Source: Erythrobacter sp. NAP1
GTDB taxonomy: Bacteria > Pseudomonadota > Alphaproteobacteria > Sphingomonadales > Sphingomonadaceae
DNA: 64,000 bases
Assembly: GCF_000152865.1 (NCBI RefSeq)
Contig: NZ_CH672390.1
Coordinates: 2,645,468 to 2,709,467, forward strand
Direction of reading: 5' to 3'
Of the stretch, positions 43,805-53,130 are shown one piece after another. Both the position numbers and the translations under genes were made by a program. A model generated the notes under the pieces. The model saw only the letters and a program-made list of their open reading frames with translations. It searched no databases and was not told the origin of the DNA. Every line of letters starts with the position of its first letter. Position 1 is the first letter of the stretch.

Positions 43805-45292
43805 TCATTCGTCCGGATTGAGAACGGGGCCAATGAATGCGTCCGCTGCCTCTATGTCAACGGTTCTCGTCGAATTCGGCGCGGGTTCGGGATCACGATC
43901 CCAGTCCCAGAAACGTCCGCGAACACGTTCGTAGTTCACTTCAGGATCGTAGAGCGGGCCGCCAGTGTCGAGATTCAGATCGCGCGCCTCGGCTTTGCCC
44001 ATGGCAGCAAGAAGCGTGAATCCGGCAACGTATGCGTTGCGCCGAGCAGTCACGAGCTGGGCGCGTGCCGAGAGCAATTCCTGCTCGGCGTTGAGGACAT
44101 CGATGATCGTCCGATTGCCGATCGAGTTTTCAGCGCGCACGCCTTCAAGGCTTACCTCGGCTGCTTCTACCGCTGCGCGCGAGCTTTCGATGACTGCGTT
44201 CGACGCCTCCCAACTCGCATAGGCGGCACGGGTCTGCTGGATGATGCTGCGCTCGGTTGCGATCAATTGCTCAAGCGCTGCGCTTTCGCGCGCACCTGCC
44301 TGGCGCTGACGCGCGGCTGGGAGACCGCCCTGGAAGATCGGGATGGTCACGCGCACACCCGCATTGGCTGTCGTTTCCCGCTGAAGAAAGTTTGCCGAAA
44401 CAGGACCGCCCAAGGTGCCGAAGAAATCGCTGTAGTCGTAATTCGCGAAGAACCCGACGGTCGGAAGGCGACCGGCACCGGCAACCTCGGTGTCGTACCC
44501 TGCCGCCTCGGCGTTTTCTTTCGCTGCGATAAGGTCAGGATTGTTCTCAAGCGCGGTGACTACTGCATCTCCCACATTACCGGGTAGTCCAGGTAGCGGG
44601 GGAGGGGCTTCAAGTCCCATCGGAGCGCGTCCGACGAGCTGGATGTAGGTTTCGCGCGCGGTCACGAGGTTTGCGTAAGCGGTCCGCAGGTCGCCTTGTG
44701 CAACAGCGAGGCGGGACTGCGCCTGCGCTACATCCGTTCGGGTGAGGTCGCCGATCTCGAACCGGTCACTCGTCGACTGAAAGGTGACTTCAAGAACCTC
44801 GACCTGGTTCGCAGCAAGCTGGGCTAGCGCCTCGGTGCGAAGGACGTCCATGTATGCAGCGACAGTCTGGCTGAAAACCGAGCTTTCGGTCCCGCGCAGA
44901 TCCGCCTGACCCGCAGCCACGCGTTCCCTTGCCGCCTTGATCCCGTTTCTGATCGAGCCGCCCGAATAGATTGGGACCTGCAACTGGGTGTTAACGCCGA
45001 GGTTGCGCTCCGGCGCGGTGAACGAGTTGCCCGACTGGCGCAGGAACTCGATATGGGTAGCGGTAACATTGACGCTGGGCAGACCAGGCCCGCGAGCAAT
45101 CGGCACGCCTTCATCGGTCGCGCGCTGGTTCGCCCGCGCGGCTTCGAGAGTCGGGTTCGTATTGTAGACCGCGACGAGCGCATCGCGCAGCGTCTCGGCC
45201 TGCGCCGGGACTGCCGTTCCCGCCAGTGTCAGAGCGCCGATCCCGGCAGCAGTGGTCAACAGGCGGGAAGTGTGCGTCACGAAAAGGTCCAA
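43805..45292 (-). CDS. tolC: TolC-family outer-membrane efflux/secretion channel
   Basis: A 495-residue protein with a signal peptide ending at AVPAQA (about residue 32). Two OEP repeats of paired helices and strands follow: AVYNTNPTLEAARANQRATDEG and QLQVPIYSGGSIRNGIKAAR in the first, VTIPIFQGGLPAARQRQA and IGNRTIIDVLNAEQELLSAR in the second. The trimer forms the outer-membrane duct for type I secretion and RND pumps. Its start overlaps the PIMT-like gene by 16 bases. Confidence 0.94.
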   Translation of the reverse strand: MDLFVTHTSRLLTTAAGIGALTLAGTAVPAQAETLRDALVAVYNTNPTLEAARANQRATDEGVPIARGPGLPSVNVTATHIEFLRQSGNSFTAPERNLGVNTQLQVPIYSGGSIRNGIKAARERVAAGQADLRGTESSVFSQTVAAYMDVLRTEALAQLAANQVEVLEVTFQSTSDRFEIGDLTRTDVAQAQSRLAVAQGDLRTAYANLVTARETYIQLVGRAPMGLEAPPPLPGLPGNVGDAVVTALENNPDLIAAKENAEAAGYDTEVAGAGRLPTVGFFANYDYSDFFGTLGGPVSANFLQRETTANAGVRVTIPIFQGGLPAARQRQAGARESAALEQLIATERSIIQQTRAAYASWEASNAVIESSRAAVEAAEVSLEGVRAENSIGNRTIIDVLNAEQELLSARAQLVTARRNAYVAGFTLLAAMGKAEARDLNLDTGGPLYDPEVNYERVRGRFWDWDRDPEPAPNSTRTVDIEAADAFIGPVLNPDE

Positions 45293-45876
45293 CTCTTGGG
45301 TCTGTTGAATGCGGAAAGAACAGGAATGCCGAGATCTTCCACCACGGAAAGCGACACCTGGCCTGCAACCTTGCGGCCCGACGCGAGGCGGGTCACCTTG
45401 CGCAGCACAAGGCCGGAGACGATCAGGCCGTTTTCTTCGACCACATCAGCGATCGCGTCCGGCAACGCTTCGATGGCGCCATCGACAAGGATCAGCGTGA
45501 AGGTGCCTTCGGGAAGCTTGCCTTCAGCGGCGTCCTTTGCGGAAACGGTTTCGAGATCGGTCACCAATGGACGGATAAGATCGGTGAGATATTCTGTGCC
45601 ACCTTCAACGACCAGAACGCGATCGGAGGGCTTGGGTGCTGCCTCAAGCAGCAGCTTGCCGTAGAAGAGCGGCGACGCGAGGTGACCTTCATCGAGCGCG
45701 ATAGAACGATCGATATAGGCAATCGCGGCCTTGTCCTGCGGAAGATATTCCTCGCGAGCAACGCTCTGCATGCGGGCAAGGACGAATTCCTCATTCACGC
45801 CACTGGTGCGAAGCTGGCTGTCGATCATCGCTTTGCGAGCAGCAAAGGTATCGTGCGAGATGGTCTGGTTGCTCAT
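45277..45876 (-). CDS. PIMT-family methyltransferase-like protein with altered SAM motif
   Basis: A 199-residue protein aligned with protein-L-isoaspartate O-methyltransferase over its length: AARKAMIDSQLRTSGVNEEFVLARMQSVAREEYLP and IDRSIALDEGHLASPLFYGKLL are good matches. The SAM-binding loop, normally close to VLEVGTGSGY, reads VLVVEGGTEYL, so methyltransferase activity may be lost or changed. It heads the tolC-popZ unit, and its promoter carries a palindromic operator. ATG 45876 starts the conserved part. Confidence 0.8.
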   Translation of the reverse strand: MSNQTISHDTFAARKAMIDSQLRTSGVNEEFVLARMQSVAREEYLPQDKAAIAYIDRSIALDEGHLASPLFYGKLLLEAAPKPSDRVLVVEGGTEYLTDLIRPLVTDLETVSAKDAAEGKLPEGTFTLILVDGAIEALPDAIADVVEENGLIVSGLVLRKVTRLASGRKVAGQVSLSVVEDLGIPVLSAFNRPKSWTFS

Positions 45877-45886
45877 AACTACTCCG

Positions 45887-45925
45887 TTGAGCTGTATTAG
45901 TACCGCAATACAGTTCGTCAACCCT
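45887..45925 (-). promoter_or_regulatory. Promoter with palindromic operator for the PIMT-like/tolC/popZ group
   Basis: On the minus strand a TTGACG -35 box lies just outside the palindrome, with AATACA 17 bases downstream as a -10-like box. The palindrome has arms CTGTATT (45892-45898) and AATACAG (45907-45913) with an 8-base spacer, filling the space between the boxes. Its core matches the site at 8728-8749. Confidence 0.5.
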
Positions 45926-46104
45926 TCCTAGCCATCGGCGCTCGGACTTCCAAGATACTTGCGCCAAAATTGTGACAACGAATTAAGGCGCTCCAATTGG
46001 TCAGCTTCTCTTTGACCTCATGCACTGGGGCGGCATATGAACGCCGCAATCAAACCGGCCAAGAGACAGGGCGTGCCGGATCGACCGAAATAAGGAGGGC
46101 TTCG

Positions 46105-47565
46105 ATGAGTGACATGACCAACGAGGGTGGGGCGAAAGTCGTCCACAACGACGGATCCATTTTTGGTGCAACGGGGGAGGTTCGCATCGAAGCCGACTCG
46201 CTAGGCGATGTGGCTTGCCCGGTGGACGCCCACTGGGGTGCCCAGAGCCAGCGCAGCCTTGCAAACTTCGCGATCGGCACTGAGACGATGCCCGCACCGT
46301 TGATCAAGGCGCTAGGTATCCAGAAGCAATCTGCGGCGAAGGCCAACATGGATCTTGGCGTCCTGGATTCGAAACTGGGCGAAGCCATCGTGCAGGCAGC
46401 GAGCGAAGTGATCGATGGAACGCTCGCCGACCAGTTCCCGCTCAGCGTCTGGCAGACTGGTTCGGGCACACAGTCGAACATGAATGCCAACGAAGTGATT
46501 GCGAGCCGCGCCAACCAGATTCTCACCGGCCAGCACGGGGGTAAGGAACCGGTGCACCCCAATGACCACTGCAATATGGGTCAGAGCTCGAACGACACTT
46601 TCCCGACTGCGATGCATATTGCTGCAGCGAGCGAGACAATCGACACCCTCATCCCGGCCCTATCGCACCTCCACGGCGCATTGGATGACAAGGCCGATGC
46701 CTTTGGCGACATCGTCAAGATTGGCCGCACGCACCTGCAGGACGCAACGCCGCTGACGCTGGGTCAGGAGTTTTCGGGCTACGCGAAGCAGGTCGAATAC
46801 GGCATCGCCCGTCTCAAGAGCGCGCTCCCGCGAGTTCTTGAACTCGCTCAAGGCGGCACGGCAGTCGGCACAGGCATCAATTCGAAGGCCGGATTTGCTG
46901 AAAAATTCGCCGAACATGTCGCCAACACAACCGGGCATGCCTTTGTCACCGCTCCAAACAAGTTCGAAGCGCTCGCTGCGCATGACGCTCTTGTCGAGCT
47001 CTCAGGAGCGCTCAACACTATCGCGGTCAGCCTGATGAAGATCGCGAACGATATCCGACTGCTCGGCTCTGGCCCGCGTTCGGGTCTTGGCGAGATTGCG
47101 CTCCCGGCGAATGAGCCAGGCTCATCGATCATGCCGGGCAAGGTCAATCCGACCCAGTGTGAAGCGCTGACCATGGTGTGCGCGCAGGTCATGGGCAACA
47201 ACACTACAGTCAGTGTGGCCGGCTCGCACGGCCATCTCGAGCTCAACGTGTTCAAGCCAGTGATGATCTACAATGTGCTGCAATCGATCCGCTTGCTGAG
47301 CGATGCGTCGATCAGCTTCACGAACAATTGTGTCGTCGGAATCGAGGCGAACCGTGGCCGGATCGACCAGCTGATGAACGAAAGCCTGATGCTCGTCACC
47401 GCGCTCAATCCGCATATTGGCTACGACAATGCGGCGAAAATTGCGAAGAAGGCCCATGCAGACGGGACAACGTTGAAAGAAGCCGCGCTCGAGCTTGACC
47501 TGCTCACCGAAGAACAATTTGCGCAATGGGTAGTCCCGGCAGACATGATCAAGCCGCGCGACTGA
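46105..47565 (+). CDS. fumC: Class II fumarate hydratase
   Basis: A 486-residue iron-independent fumarase of the citric-acid cycle. Family motifs: [32 protein letters not shown] and the signature [18 protein letters not shown] with the catalytic serine loop. ATG 46105 follows a strong AAGGAGGG site. The protein has an extra 25-residue N-terminal stretch before [11 protein letters not shown] compared with E. coli FumC. Confidence 0.97.
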   Translation: MSDMTNEGGAKVVHNDGSIFGATGEVRIEADSLGDVACPVDAHWGAQSQRSLANFAIGTETMPAPLIKALGIQKQSAAKANMDLGVLDSKLGEAIVQAASEVIDGTLADQFPLSVWQTGSGTQSNMNANEVIASRANQILTGQHGGKEPVHPNDHCNMGQSSNDTFPTAMHIAAASETIDTLIPALSHLHGALDDKADAFGDIVKIGRTHLQDATPLTLGQEFSGYAKQVEYGIARLKSALPRVLELAQGGTAVGTGINSKAGFAEKFAEHVANTTGHAFVTAPNKFEALAAHDALVELSGALNTIAVSLMKIANDIRLLGSGPRSGLGEIALPANEPGSSIMPGKVNPTQCEALTMVCAQVMGNNTTVSVAGSHGHLELNVFKPVMIYNVLQSIRLLSDASISFTNNCVVGIEANRGRIDQLMNESLMLVTALNPHIGYDNAAKIAKKAHADGTTLKEAALELDLLTEEQFAQWVVPADMIKPRD

Positions 47566-47695
47566 GTCTTGGATTACCGGGCTAAGTCAGCCTGAGATTG
47601 GTCGTTCGGCGTCGATTTCCATCGACCAAGCGATCATCCAGGCCGACGACCGGTTGGCGCTGCGGAGCAATAGGCGCTATCTGGCAGCCAAGACT

Positions 47696-48958
47696 ATGGA
47701 AATGAGCTCACCACCCAAAGCGCCTGCAAAGAAGGCGCCAGTAAGCGTACCGTTCCGCACGGTTTTGCTGTCGATGGTGCTGCTGTGGGGGACCTATTTC
47801 GTCCTCATCAGCGCGCGCAGTTACATTCTGGACATGGACTTCCAGTCCGAGATGCTGATGCGCCGTGCGGCGGTGACAATCGCCGGCATCGGCCTCACCA
47901 TTGTGCTGTGGGGCATGCTCAGGCTGGTTGATCGACAGGCCCTGTGGGTCAAGATCGGGGCGGCCAGCTTGTTTGCGATCCCCGTTGCGACAGCGACCGG
48001 CCATATCAACCAGTATGTTTTCGCAGACATCCAGAAGGAACTGGAGCAACGCTATGCTGAGGAGCGGGGCTTCCGTTTCGATGATGAAGGAAACCTGCTC
48101 TATGATTTGCCTGCAGGCGTCGCGATCAAGGCACCCGCGCCGGATGGATCGGGCGGTTACAAGGTTTCAGAATCACTCATAATCGCTCCAGCCGAAGCGC
48201 GCGATGAAACCTGGCAAGCCGTATTCCAGATTGCGATCGGGCGATATTTTCTGCTGCTGGCCTGGGCATCGACCTACTTTGCCCTGCTAGCGGGCTACCA
48301 GGCTCGCGCCGCCGAACGGCGTGAACAGGAATTCCGATCCGCTGCAAAGGCGGCTGAACTTCGTTCGCTTCGCTATCAGGTCAATCCGCATTTCCTGTTC
48401 AACACGCTGAATTCGCTTTCTGCGCTCGTCATGACGGGTAAGGCCGAACGCGCGGAGCGGATGATCCAGACCATCAGCCGCTTTTATCGCCATTCTCTGG
48501 CCGACGAGCCGACGAGCGATGTCGCGCTCAGGGACGAATTCGATCTGCAGAAGCTCTACCTCGACATCGAGGCTGTGCGCTTCCCAGAGCGCCTCATCCC
48601 CAAGTTCGATCTTCCGGAAGATCTGGAAGAAGCCCGGGTTCCGGGCATGATCTTGCAGCCCTTGGTGGAGAACTCGGTCAAGTACGCGGTTTCGGCTGTA
48701 ACCCGTCCGGTCACGATTACGGTTTCAGCGCGCGAGGAATTCGACCGGCTCGTCGTAACTGTCACAGATGATGGGCCAGGCGTGCCGGAAGGCTCACCGC
48801 ACGGTTTTGGGATCGGACTTGCCAATGTGGGCGAACGCCTCGAAGCGCGCTTCGGTTCGGACATTGCTTTCACCTCAGCACCGATCCCCGGCGGCTATAA
48901 GACAGAAATGCGAATTCCCCTGTCGCGTCCGGCAAGCACCCGCCGACGCGGCAATTGA
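47696..48958 (+). CDS. LytS/YehU-type sensor histidine kinase
   Basis: A 420-residue membrane kinase. Hydrophobic segments lie near residues 22-42, 57-75, 83-103 and 183-205. The His_kinase domain has LRYQVNPHFLFNTLNSLSALV with the likely phosphorylated H232, followed by an HATPase_c domain (LVENSVKYAVSAVTRPVTI, DDGPGVPEGSPHGFGIGLANV). This family pairs with LytTR regulators, and one follows 21 bases downstream. ATG 47696 or 47702 is the start. The signal is unknown. Confidence 0.92.
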   Translation: MEMSSPPKAPAKKAPVSVPFRTVLLSMVLLWGTYFVLISARSYILDMDFQSEMLMRRAAVTIAGIGLTIVLWGMLRLVDRQALWVKIGAASLFAIPVATATGHINQYVFADIQKELEQRYAEERGFRFDDEGNLLYDLPAGVAIKAPAPDGSGGYKVSESLIIAPAEARDETWQAVFQIAIGRYFLLLAWASTYFALLAGYQARAAERREQEFRSAAKAAELRSLRYQVNPHFLFNTLNSLSALVMTGKAERAERMIQTISRFYRHSLADEPTSDVALRDEFDLQKLYLDIEAVRFPERLIPKFDLPEDLEEARVPGMILQPLVENSVKYAVSAVTRPVTITVSAREEFDRLVVTVTDDGPGVPEGSPHGFGIGLANVGERLEARFGSDIAFTSAPIPGGYKTEMRIPLSRPASTRRRGN

Positions 48959-48979
48959 TCCATATAGGGAGGGGCTGAC

Positions 48980-49750
48980 ATGAGCGAAACAGACACCAAA
49001 ACCCAGGCTCTTCGGACGATGATCGTTGATGATGAGCCACTCGCGGTTGAGCGCATTCAGGTGATTTGCGCGGAGCTTCCCGCCATCAATGTCGTCGGCA
49101 CGGCAAGCGATGGTGCTGCCGCCCTGCGGCTTGCCGAAAAGCTTGAGCCGGATTTGGTCCTGCTCGACATGACCATGCCTGAACTCGACGGTCTTGGCGT
49201 TGCCCGCAAATTTGCGGAAAGCGACGGAGAACCGCCTGCCGTGATCTTTGTCACAGCCCACGACCATTTCGCGGTTGAAGCTTTTGATCTTGAGGCGATC
49301 GACTACGTTCTCAAACCCGTTTCTGCCGACCGACTCGAACGCGCGATAGAACGCGCCGTTGCGCGCCGCGGCGAACGCAAGGAACCGCAAAGCAAGTGGC
49401 TGGACGAACTTTGGGTCCCTCATCGCAGCGAATTGCTTCGCATTGCGGTCAGCGAAGTTCACCAGATCGATGCCGAGCGCGACTATGTTCGTCTGCATGT
49501 CGGTGAACCGTCAGAAAATGGCGAACCGAGCCGCTCCTACTTGCTCTTGCAGACGATTGCCGGACTGGAAGCGAGGCTCGATCCAGAGCAGTTCATCCGC
49601 ATCCACCGCTCCACCATCCTGCGCCGCGACAATATTCGCGGCCTGCGCCACGACGGGCTGGGTGTTTGGTCAGCCGAACTTCAAAATGGTGAGGCGCTGC
49701 GGATCGGACGCACATACCTTTCCAAGGTGAAGGCCATGGCCGGGCGCTAG
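48980..49750 (+). CDS. LytTR-family response regulator
   Basis: A 256-residue regulator with an N-terminal receiver domain (MIVDDEPLAVERIQ; phosphoacceptor D63 in LVLLDMTMPELDG; VTAHDHFAVEAFDLEAIDYVLKPV) and a C-terminal LytTR DNA-binding domain (IRIHRSTILRRDNIRGL). It should be phosphorylated by the upstream kinase. GGGAGGGG precedes the ATG. Targets are unknown. Confidence 0.94.
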   Translation: MSETDTKTQALRTMIVDDEPLAVERIQVICAELPAINVVGTASDGAAALRLAEKLEPDLVLLDMTMPELDGLGVARKFAESDGEPPAVIFVTAHDHFAVEAFDLEAIDYVLKPVSADRLERAIERAVARRGERKEPQSKWLDELWVPHRSELLRIAVSEVHQIDAERDYVRLHVGEPSENGEPSRSYLLLQTIAGLEARLDPEQFIRIHRSTILRRDNIRGLRHDGLGVWSAELQNGEALRIGRTYLSKVKAMAGR

Positions 49751-49794
49751 GCCTCCTGGCTCGAGCCAGTCACTGCTCGGTCAAAACCCACCAC

Positions 49795-49840
49795 AAAAAG
49801 AAGCGGCCCGAACCCCGGGACTGAGTAGGGTTCGAGCCGC
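49795..49840 (-). terminator. Rho-independent terminator of urcA
   Basis: Arms at 49803-49815 and 49828-49840 pair at 12 of 13 positions (GCGGC..GAACCC with GGGTTCGAGCCGC). On the minus strand the stem is followed by CTTTTTG. It sits about 40 bases behind the urcA stop, between two convergent genes. Confidence 0.85.
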
Positions 49841-49881
49841 AATGTCTGCACTTGCGAGGAAGTGCAGGTCGTGAACGCGGT

Positions 49882-50190
49882 TCAGCCGCCGCGTTGACGT
49901 TCTTGAAGGATGGTGGCGACGTCCTGGCGGGCGCTGGCGCGAGCGTTGGCGACGCAGTCGCGCACATCCTTCGAGCGGATCAGCGTGCCCACCTGGCGGT
50001 CATCGTAGCCGCACACCTTGCGAGCAGCGATTTCAACGCGCTGTTCGAGCAGGCGTTGGCCTTCAATGGTCGAAAGGTCGAGGCCAGCATAGCTGACATC
50101 CATGGATTGGTATTCGTTGCTCCCAGCCAGAGCCGGTGATGCGGTGAAAGCGAGGCCCAGGGCGGCCGTCGCGATTGCAAGAGTCTTCAT
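49882..50190 (-). CDS. UrcA-family exported protein
   Basis: A 102-residue protein with a signal peptide ending at SPALAG (residue 22). The mature part has VSYAGLDLSTIEGQRLLEQRVEIAARKVCGYDD and RDCVANARASA, the UrcA pattern with its cysteine pair. UrcA was described in Sphingomonadales as a small abundant exported protein of unknown function. It has its own terminator. Confidence 0.88.
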   Translation of the reverse strand: MKTLAIATAALGLAFTASPALAGSNEYQSMDVSYAGLDLSTIEGQRLLEQRVEIAARKVCGYDDRQVGTLIRSKDVRDCVANARASARQDVATILQERQRGG

Positions 50191-50332
50191 TTCATTTCTC
50201 CTCCTGACAAAGGGATGGAGTTCGATCGGGGAGTTCGAACCGGGGATGCCATCCGTTTGCCGTGATTGAAGAAATACCGAGGGTGGCCCGGCCAGTCATT
50301 TCAGACTCGACCAACCCGTCGATCCATTTCGA

Positions 50333-50692
50333 TTGGCAGCAGCCAGAATTACGAATGTCAGAGTATTGCCGATCAACGGCACCTTCAAACCGACGGACGT
50401 TTACGCCATACTGTCATGTGTGATTGCCGCTTTGATCGCCATTTTCATGCTCGGTATCGTGAACTTCGCTCTTCACAGCGCTGTTCTTTCAAGCGGTCAC
50501 CGATTGCTGGGACAGATGCCGTCTTTTGTTCAAGCGCTTGGCGGACGCCTGACATTGCTGGCTGAGTTCCTTGTTCTTCTCGCCGCAATGTTGCTTGTCG
50601 CAAATGGGTGGCAAGGCTTTGCTTGGGCGTATGGCGCATACAGCGCGCTTAATGCCGTGTCTGCTTGGCTGATCCTCAGCGGGCGCATTTGA
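50333..50692 (+). CDS. Small membrane protein, start uncertain
   Basis: Up to 119 residues with three hydrophobic segments (about 24-50, 70-92 and 95-117). No ATG is found before the first segment; TTG 50333 or TTG 50366 are possible starts, which weakens the call. No family recognised. The pattern of helices and codon use favours a real gene. It lies 47 bases upstream of the phosphoesterase gene. Confidence 0.55.
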   Translation: MAAARITNVRVLPINGTFKPTDVYAILSCVIAALIAIFMLGIVNFALHSAVLSSGHRLLGQMPSFVQALGGRLTLLAEFLVLLAAMLLVANGWQGFAWAYGAYSALNAVSAWLILSGRI

Positions 50693-50739
50693 AATAGCGG
50701 TTGCAAGCCTCCTGCAATCGCGCTTGAGCCTATCTCACT

Positions 50740-51486
50740 ATGACCACACGCCTGTTCCATGTCAGCGATGTTCACTTCGGGGTCGAAAACCGCGAAGCTC
50801 TGGAGCACGTCGCAAAAGCAATACGTGATGAACGGCCCGATGCACTGGTCTGCACCGGAGATGTCACTCAGCGAGCGAAGCACTCGGAATATGCAGCTGC
50901 CGCTGAATGGTTTGCGGGTCTGGGAGTGCCGGTGGTTCTCGAGCCCGGGAACCACGACATGCCTTACTACAATTTGCTCGAGCGGTTCTCGGATCCTTAC
51001 CGCCGCTTCCGCAGGCTTGATTCTGAGGTGGGCAGCCGCTTCGAAAACGACGACGTCGTACTTGTCTCCCTGAAGTCCACTGTGCGTGCCCAGCCGCGCT
51101 TTCCATGGTCTGACGGGATCGTGACGAAGCGGTCGCTCGAAAGGACGCTTGCAGAGCTTAGGAAGCTAAGCGGCGATCCGCGCCATGTGATCGTGACCGC
51201 CCATCACCCTCTGCTTGGCCCAAAGGAGGATGCGGGCAATCCGACGATCGGAGGCGATAGGGCTTTTGCGGCACTGGCGTCTGCGGGGGCCGATGCGATC
51301 ATGACAGGTCATGTCCATCGCCCGTTCGATGAAACCCGCGAAATGGCGGGCGCTTCCATGCGGATGATCGGAGCAGGAACTCTTTCAACCCGCTTACGCC
51401 ACGGAGCGCCGCCATCCTACCGCGTCCTTAATTGTCGCCGCGGCGAAGAGATGCAGGTGGAGTTGCGTGAACTTGCCGCGACCTGA
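50740..51486 (+). CDS. Calcineurin-like metallophosphoesterase
   Basis: A 248-residue enzyme with the full metal-binding set: SDVHFG (residues 6-11), CTGDVTQRA, EPGNHDMPYYN, VTAHHPLLGP and MTGHVHRPFD. The family cleaves phosphodiesters; the closest relatives include cAMP-phosphodiesterase-like (CpdA/Icc) proteins. No signal peptide is seen. Confidence 0.92.
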   Translation: MTTRLFHVSDVHFGVENREALEHVAKAIRDERPDALVCTGDVTQRAKHSEYAAAAEWFAGLGVPVVLEPGNHDMPYYNLLERFSDPYRRFRRLDSEVGSRFENDDVVLVSLKSTVRAQPRFPWSDGIVTKRSLERTLAELRKLSGDPRHVIVTAHHPLLGPKEDAGNPTIGGDRAFAALASAGADAIMTGHVHRPFDETREMAGASMRMIGAGTLSTRLRHGAPPSYRVLNCRRGEEMQVELRELAAT

Positions 51487-51641
51487 TCGTAAGATAGCAG
51501 GCACATGATTTAACCTTTTTTAGCGGCTCCGCTTTAAGACTTTGTTGGTGATAGTCGTATGAGCATCAAAGCTTGCAGCCGGTCCTCAACTCAGGCTGCA
51601 GGTTTGGTGCAAGGCAAGGGCGAAGACGGGGAGGTCGTGGA

Positions 51642-51839
51642 ATGGACCTGCTGAAAGCTATGGGATTTGGCGCGCTGATCACCTGTTGCATCGCGGTGGT
51701 TGTAGGCACGCAGGGATCAAGTGGGGGCGCGCTCGCCATCCACGCGCTCGATATTGCTGATTTCAAGGTATACTGGTCTTGGCCGATGTTCCTTGGAGGC
51801 ACAGGCTTGTTCTGGGCCCTGCTTATAATCCAGCGCTGA
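51642..51839 (+). CDS. Small two-helix membrane protein
   Basis: A 65-residue protein starting MDLLKAMGFGALITCCIAVVV, with membrane segments at about residues 6-23 and 45-63. ATG 51642 follows a GGGGAGG site. No family recognised; similar short hypothetical proteins occur in sphingomonads. A shared terminator follows. Confidence 0.6.
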   Translation: MDLLKAMGFGALITCCIAVVVGTQGSSGGALAIHALDIADFKVYWSWPMFLGGTGLFWALLIIQR

Positions 51840-51858
51840 CGATACCCGGACGGCAAAG

Positions 51859-51895
51859 AAAAAGGGCGGCCTCTCGAAGAGAAGCCGCCCTTTTT
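51859..51895. terminator. Bidirectional terminator between small membrane protein and rpsI
   Basis: Arms AAAAAGGGCGGC (51859-51870) and GCCGCCCTTTTT (51884-51895) pair perfectly, so both strands have a stem followed by T residues. It serves the plus-strand small gene and the minus-strand rplM-rpsI operon. Confidence 0.92.
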
Positions 51896-51920
51896 CGTAA
51901 GCTGATCTGTTCGCGAGCGA

Positions 51921-52428
51921 TTAGCGCTTCGAGAACTGGAAGCTGCGGCGTGCCTTGGCGCGGCCGTACTTCTTACGCTCGACCACGCGGCTGTCGCGGG
52001 TCAGGAAGCCAGCTGCCTTGACGGTGCTGCGAAGCTCCGGCTCGTACTTGGTGAGAGCCTGGCTGATACCGTGCTTTACGGCGCCAGCCTGGCCCGACAG
52101 ACCGCCGCCCTTGACGGTGGCGACGACGTCGTACTGACCGGTGCGTTCGGTGATGCCGAACGGCTGGTTGATGATCAGACGCAGGGTCGGACGTGCGAAG
52201 TAAACTTCCTGGTCCTTGCCATTGACGGTGATCTTGCCGGTGCCGGGCTTGAGCCATACGCGGGCCGTGGCGTCCTTACGACGACCGGTCGCGTAGGCGC
52301 GGCCCTGTGAGTCGAGCTCCTGCTCGCGAAGCGGCGCAGCCGGGTTCTGAGCGATTTCAGCAGCGTCCGCAGCAGTGCGTCGCGCGATGTCTGAGATCGA
52401 AGATCGGAAACGTGTGTCTCGTCAGCAT
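51921..52428 (-). CDS. rpsI: 30S ribosomal protein S9, 5' part frame-disrupted in this sequence
   Basis: From the stop at 51921 the frame reads the full S9 core, including [20 protein letters not shown] and the ending RRSFQFSKR, with the extended N-terminal region usual in sphingomonads ([16 protein letters not shown]). Upstream this frame runs into a TGA at 52422-52424 with no start codon. An ATG at 52426-52428 sits in another frame; adding two bases in between would join it to the S9 frame (reading about [10 protein letters not shown] at first). Because S9 is essential, sequence error is more likely than a broken gene. The start given is that ATG. It follows rplM, as usual. Confidence 0.85.
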
Positions 52429-52447
52429 TATGCGTGACCTGTCTGCG

Positions 52448-52897
52448 TCATCGAGCGACGTCGAGCACGCCGGCTCTGCCGTCATGCGGATGCTCGGTGC
52501 CGGTGTAGAGGTGCAGCGCCTTCATCTGCGCACGACCGAGGGGGCCACGCGGAATCATGCGCTCAACAGCCTTCTCAAGCACGCGCTCGGGGAAGCGACC
52601 TTCGAGCACCTTGGCCGGAGTTGTTTCCTTGATGCCGCCGGGGTGGCCGGTGTGCTTGTAGTAAACCTTGTCGGTGGCTTTCTTGCCGGTGAACTTCACC
52701 TTGTCGACATTGATGACGATCACGTGATCGCCGCAATCGACGTGCGGGGTGTAGCTCGGCTTGTGCTTGCCGCGCAGGTGGTTGGCGATGATCGAGGCAA
52801 GGCGACCGACCACAAGGCCGTCGGCATCGATCAGGTGCCATTTCTTCTCGACCTCTGCCGGCTTCACCGACTGGGTCTGTTTGCTAAGCGCCTTCAT
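52448..52897 (-). CDS. rplM: 50S ribosomal protein L13, C-terminal end altered in this sequence
   Basis: A 149-residue reading with all L13 motifs: [45 protein letters not shown], and [25 protein letters not shown]. The expected ending (close to QQPEVLDVASMNRKN) appears as RAGVLDVAR followed by a stop; restoring a few lost bases would recover SMNRKN-like residues up to about 52430. ATG 52897 starts the conserved MKALSKQT. See the finding on the rplM/rpsI junction. Confidence 0.92.
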   Translation of the reverse strand: MKALSKQTQSVKPAEVEKKWHLIDADGLVVGRLASIIANHLRGKHKPSYTPHVDCGDHVIVINVDKVKFTGKKATDKVYYKHTGHPGGIKETTPAKVLEGRFPERVLEKAVERMIPRGPLGRAQMKALHLYTGTEHPHDGRAGVLDVAR

Positions 52898-53130
52898 GGC
52901 TCGTTTGTCCTTCAATCAAAGGGATTGCGGTAATCTGTTCCTCACCGACTGCCGGCCGACTGGTTCGGCCTCGGTCGAGCGAATCGCTGGCTTGGACATC
53001 TGCCCTCACAGCTAGGAGGCGCGCATTTGTCGCCAAACTGGGCGGAAGTCAACCAAAACCGGGGGTTTCGGGGGAGGTAAAATAATACCTCTAGGCCTTT
53101 GATGAGCTATTCAAACAGATCGTCGGCAGC
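52898..53130 (-). promoter_or_regulatory. rplM upstream region
   Basis: A 233-base gap with no gene seen. It has a TTGACT box on the minus strand (53047-53052) without a convincing -10, and two short hairpins, GAGGTA/TACCTC (53074-53091) and CCAAAACC/GGTTTCGG (53053-53071). These may end the upstream operon or shape the rplM leader. Confidence 0.3.

Noticed and set aside
49756..49769. A 14-bp perfect palindrome CTGGCTCGAGCCAG after the response-regulator gene
   Set aside because: It has no loop and no T tract, so it is not a convincing terminator, and no second copy was seen to suggest an operator.
52401..52409. AGATCGGAA inside the damaged rpsI start, like the beginning of an Illumina adapter
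   Set aside because: Only nine bases match and the flanks do not continue the adapter. The same bases read naturally as S9 residues VSDL on the minus strand, and a 9-mer match by chance in 64 kb is not rare.
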